Positions 62,015-64,000 of a stretch of DNA of 64,000 bases are shown one piece after another. This DNA comes from Pseudomonas sp. TH41. GTDB taxonomy: Bacteria; Pseudomonadota; Gammaproteobacteria; Pseudomonadales; Pseudomonadaceae. The position numbers and the translations under genes are program-made. The DNA is taken from contig NZ_JAEKFH010000003.1 of the NCBI RefSeq assembly GCF_016650695.1, positions 2,624,001-2,688,000 on the forward strand, written 5' to 3'. Below the pieces are notes generated by a model, which was not told the DNA's origin, did not search any database, and saw nothing but the letters and a program-made list of their open reading frames with translations. Within the stretch, counting starts at the first letter, position 1; every line of letters starts with the position of its first letter.

Positions 62015-62929
62015 TCAGCCCATCAAGGGTTTTCGAGCCTCATCCGGTCCGTTCATCACTTCTTCCAACAGCGTGCGCAATAAGGCCAGCGAGGCTTGTT
62101 GTCGCTGCACATCGCGACACACCAATCCGACTTTGAGCGGTACCCGTGGCTCGGTCAGCGGTTTCCACAGCAGTTCGTGGGTGTCGAGGGTCTTTTGCGA
62201 GCGCCCGGGCAGCACCGTGGCGAGTCGAGTGTGAGGCAGACTGTCGAGAATCCCCGCCATGTTGTTCAGTTCCGCCTGAACGTGTGGGCGTCGACCCAGA
62301 TTGGCCAGTTGTGCCTGCCAGATCTGCCGCACCTGAAACTCCTCACCCAGCAGCAACATCGGCAGTTCGGCGGCCTGGCTCATCGAGACTTTCTTGAATT
62401 CGCGTAACGGGTGGTCTGCCGGGATGACCAGCGTCAACTCATCCTCGTACAGCATCACGCCGTGCAACCCCGGCTGCCGCGGCGGCAGATAGCTGATGCC
62501 GATGTCGAGCGAGCCATTGAGCAGGCGCCGTTCGATTTCCAGCCCCGACAATTCGTAGATTTGCACCACCAGATGCGGTTGCGCCTTGCGCACCCGTTCG
62601 AGCATCTGCGGCACCAGGCTGCTGTGGACGGTCTGCAATACACCGATGGCCAGCGTGCGCAGCGCCTGTCCCTTGAAATTGCCAAGGGCTTCCCGCGCCC
62701 GTTGCAGACCGTCGAGCAATGGCAGGGCATGGTCGTACAGCGTGTGGGCCGCCAGTGTTGGCAGCAGGCGTTTGCTGCTGCGCTCGAACAGACTGACATC
62801 GAGGTTCTGTTCAAGGTGACGAATCTGTTGCGACAACGCCGGTTGGGAGATCGAAAGTCGCTCGGCAGCCCGGCCTACATGGCCTTCCTCGTAGACCGCG
62901 ACGAAATAACGCAGTTGCTTGAAATCCAT
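62015..62929 (-). CDS. LysR-family transcriptional regulator
   Basis: A 304-residue regulator. The N-terminal helix-turn-helix is L-R-Y-F-V-A-V-Y-E-E-G-H-V-G-R-A-A-E-R-L and S-I-S-Q-P-A-L-S-Q-Q-I-R-H-L-E, followed by a substrate-binding domain from about residue 90. The sequence resembles the CatR/BenM group, but the inducer is unknown. I chose the ATG at 62929; a GTG three codons upstream is possible. It is divergent from the aminotransferase gene, the likely target. Its own start lies inside a symmetric LysR-type box. Confidence 0.88.
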   Translation of the reverse strand: MDFKQLRYFVAVYEEGHVGRAAERLSISQPALSQQIRHLEQNLDVSLFERSSKRLLPTLAAHTLYDHALPLLDGLQRAREALGNFKGQALRTLAIGVLQTVHSSLVPQMLERVRKAQPHLVVQIYELSGLEIERRLLNGSLDIGISYLPPRQPGLHGVMLYEDELTLVIPADHPLREFKKVSMSQAAELPMLLLGEEFQVRQIWQAQLANLGRRPHVQAELNNMAGILDSLPHTRLATVLPGRSQKTLDTHELLWKPLTEPRVPLKVGLVCRDVQRQQASLALLRTLLEEVMNGPDEARKPLMG

Positions 62930-62942
62930 AAGTAACACTTAT
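62928..62942. promoter_or_regulatory. LysR-type box overlapping the regulator start
   Basis: ATAAGTAACACTTAT is a perfect 6-bp inverted repeat and fits the T-N11-A rule (T at 62929, A at 62941). It covers the start codon of the LysR gene, a common place for autoregulation. Confidence 0.55.
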
Positions 62943-63098
62943 CGAAAATGCTGAAAAATCGAAATGGCTGAACGCCTCGCCTGAGCCTAGTCTAACCGCA
63001 TTCACAAGGCTTACAGGGCCACAGAACGCTATGAATACCGTTTACGTCGGTGGTGTTTACATAGGTAAGGCAAAAAACCTCAGGCGAGGTGTTTTCAA

Positions 63099-64000
63099 TT
63101 GAATCTGTTCAGTTTGCGTCGCAATCCACCCAGTCTTGATGACCTGTTCGTGGACCCTACTCAGGCGTCCTGGGGCGATAACCTTAGCAGCGAGTGCCTG
63201 ATGCCCAGTGTTGAGCGGCCGAAACACATTTTTGTACGTGGCCAAGGCTCCTGGTTGTGGGACAGCGACGATCGCGCTTATCTGGATTTTTCCCAGGGTA
63301 GCGGGGCCAATAGCCTTGGACACAGCCCCTCGGTACTGGTCAACGCCATCACGGCGCAGGCGCATTCGCTGATCAATCCCGGCTTCGGCGTACATAACCG
63401 CGGCATGCTCAACCTCGCTGAACGTCTGTGCGCAAGCACCGGCAGTGACCAGGCGTACCTGCTCAACAGCGGCAGTGAAGCCTGTGAGGCGGCGATCAAG
63501 CTGGCGCGTAAATGGGGTCAACGACATCGCGGCGGCGCTTCGCGGATTATCGTTGCCAGCAAGGGCTGCCATGGTCGTAGTCCGGGGGTGATTTCGACGC
63601 CGGACTTCCACCACGTGCCATTCAATGATCTTCGCGCATTGCATGCGGCCGTCGACGCCCAGACCGTCGCGATCATGCTCGAACCCATCCAGAGCTACGC
63701 CGGTGTAATCCCCGCCACCGAACATTACCTCAAGGGTGTCGAACGCCTGTGTCGTGAGCTGGGTATCCTGCTGATCTTCGACGAAGTGCAAACCGGCATG
63801 GGGCGTTGTGGCACGTTGCTCGCCGAACAGTCCTACGGCGTTCGGGCAGACATTATTGCCCTTGGCAAAGGGCTCGGCGGTGGCGTGCCATTGGCCGCGT
63901 TGCTGGCGCGGGGCAAGGCCTGCTGTTTCGACGTCGGCGAAATGATGGGCACCCATCATGGCAATGCATTGATGACGGCGGCGGGGCTTGCCGTGTTCGA
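63099..64000 (+). CDS. Class III (aspartate-type) aminotransferase, N-terminal part
   Basis: At least 300 residues, still open at the window end. The PLP-dependent class III fold shows N-S-G-S-E-A-C-E-A-A-I-K-L-A-R, I-F-D-E-V-Q-T-G-M-G-R-C-G and the PLP lysine in L-G-K-G-L-G-G-G-V. Relatives include acetylornithine and 4-aminobutyrate aminotransferases; the exact substrate is unknown. The start appears to be TTG at 63099, with GAGGT eight bases upstream, because an in-frame stop at 63066 leaves no ATG. It is divergent from the LysR gene. Confidence 0.87.
   Translation, partial: MNLFSLRRNPPSLDDLFVDPTQASWGDNLSSECLMPSVERPKHIFVRGQGSWLWDSDDRAYLDFSQGSGANSLGHSPSVLVNAITAQAHSLINPGFGVHNRGMLNLAERLCASTGSDQAYLLNSGSEACEAAIKLARKWGQRHRGGASRIIVASKGCHGRSPGVISTPDFHHVPFNDLRALHAAVDAQTVAIMLEPIQSYAGVIPATEHYLKGVERLCRELGILLIFDEVQTGMGRCGTLLAEQSYGVRADIIALGKGLGGGVPLAALLARGKACCFDVGEMMGTHHGNALMTAAGLAVF

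Overview
The window looks like the chromosome of a Pseudomonas of the fluorescens group. The coding sequence is GC-rich with strong antisense ORF shadows. Two families of REP hairpins typical of that group recur about every 3 kb. Gene order matches two origin-proximal blocks of P. aeruginosa: the glycine betaine catabolism cluster (gbcAB, glyA, soxBDAG, purU, fdhA) and the glcB / gcvR-like / rarD / srkA / modE / comF / bioBFHCD / acyl-CoA dehydrogenase block. These assignments come from reading the proteins and remembered synteny; no database search was run.

Layout. 1-950: the end of a GNAT acetyltransferase, then four degenerate direct repeats, each carrying a perfect DnaA-box sequence. 1059-16111: betaine to dimethylglycine (GbcAB), threonine aldolase, SHMT, the four-subunit sarcosine oxidase, and disposal of the released C1 units by PurU and FdhA. 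16214-24166: an accessory region with three 'mini-Rhs' cassettes sharing a core and an upstream palindrome but having unrelated tails. One tail resembles the exotoxin A type of ADP-ribosyltransferase. Between the cassettes lie an ECF sigma/anti-sigma/fasciclin unit, a DUF2780 protein, an acyltransferase and a retropepsin-like protease. 24367-32411: a glutathione S-transferase, an MFS transporter, and a complete FecI/FecR/TonB-receptor siderophore system with a PepSY inner-membrane partner. 32637-35980: DnaQ-type exonuclease, cNMP/CBS/DUF294 protein and a lone receiver-domain protein. 36073-37383: an intact IS3-family element with 3-bp target duplication, abutting a REP. 37449-46958: glcB, a GcvR-like ACT protein, a second group of DnaA boxes, rarD, srkA, phoX, modE and comF. 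47051-51629: the biotin operon. 51738-61781: a 98-aa flagellar-axial-like protein and three FadE-type acyl-CoA dehydrogenases, the first behind a strong promoter with a PsrA-type operator, with a di-haem peroxidase and a diguanylate cyclase inserted among them. 61795-61993: the Gac/Rsm small RNA rsmY with its GacA upstream activating sequence. 62015-64000: a LysR regulator divergent from a class III aminotransferase cut by the window edge.

The most unusual features are the mini-Rhs cassette family with its constant upstream palindrome, the putative ADP-ribosylating tail, and the DnaA-box repeat array far from any dnaA gene. The catabolic, biotin and fatty-acid blocks are ordinary core genome.
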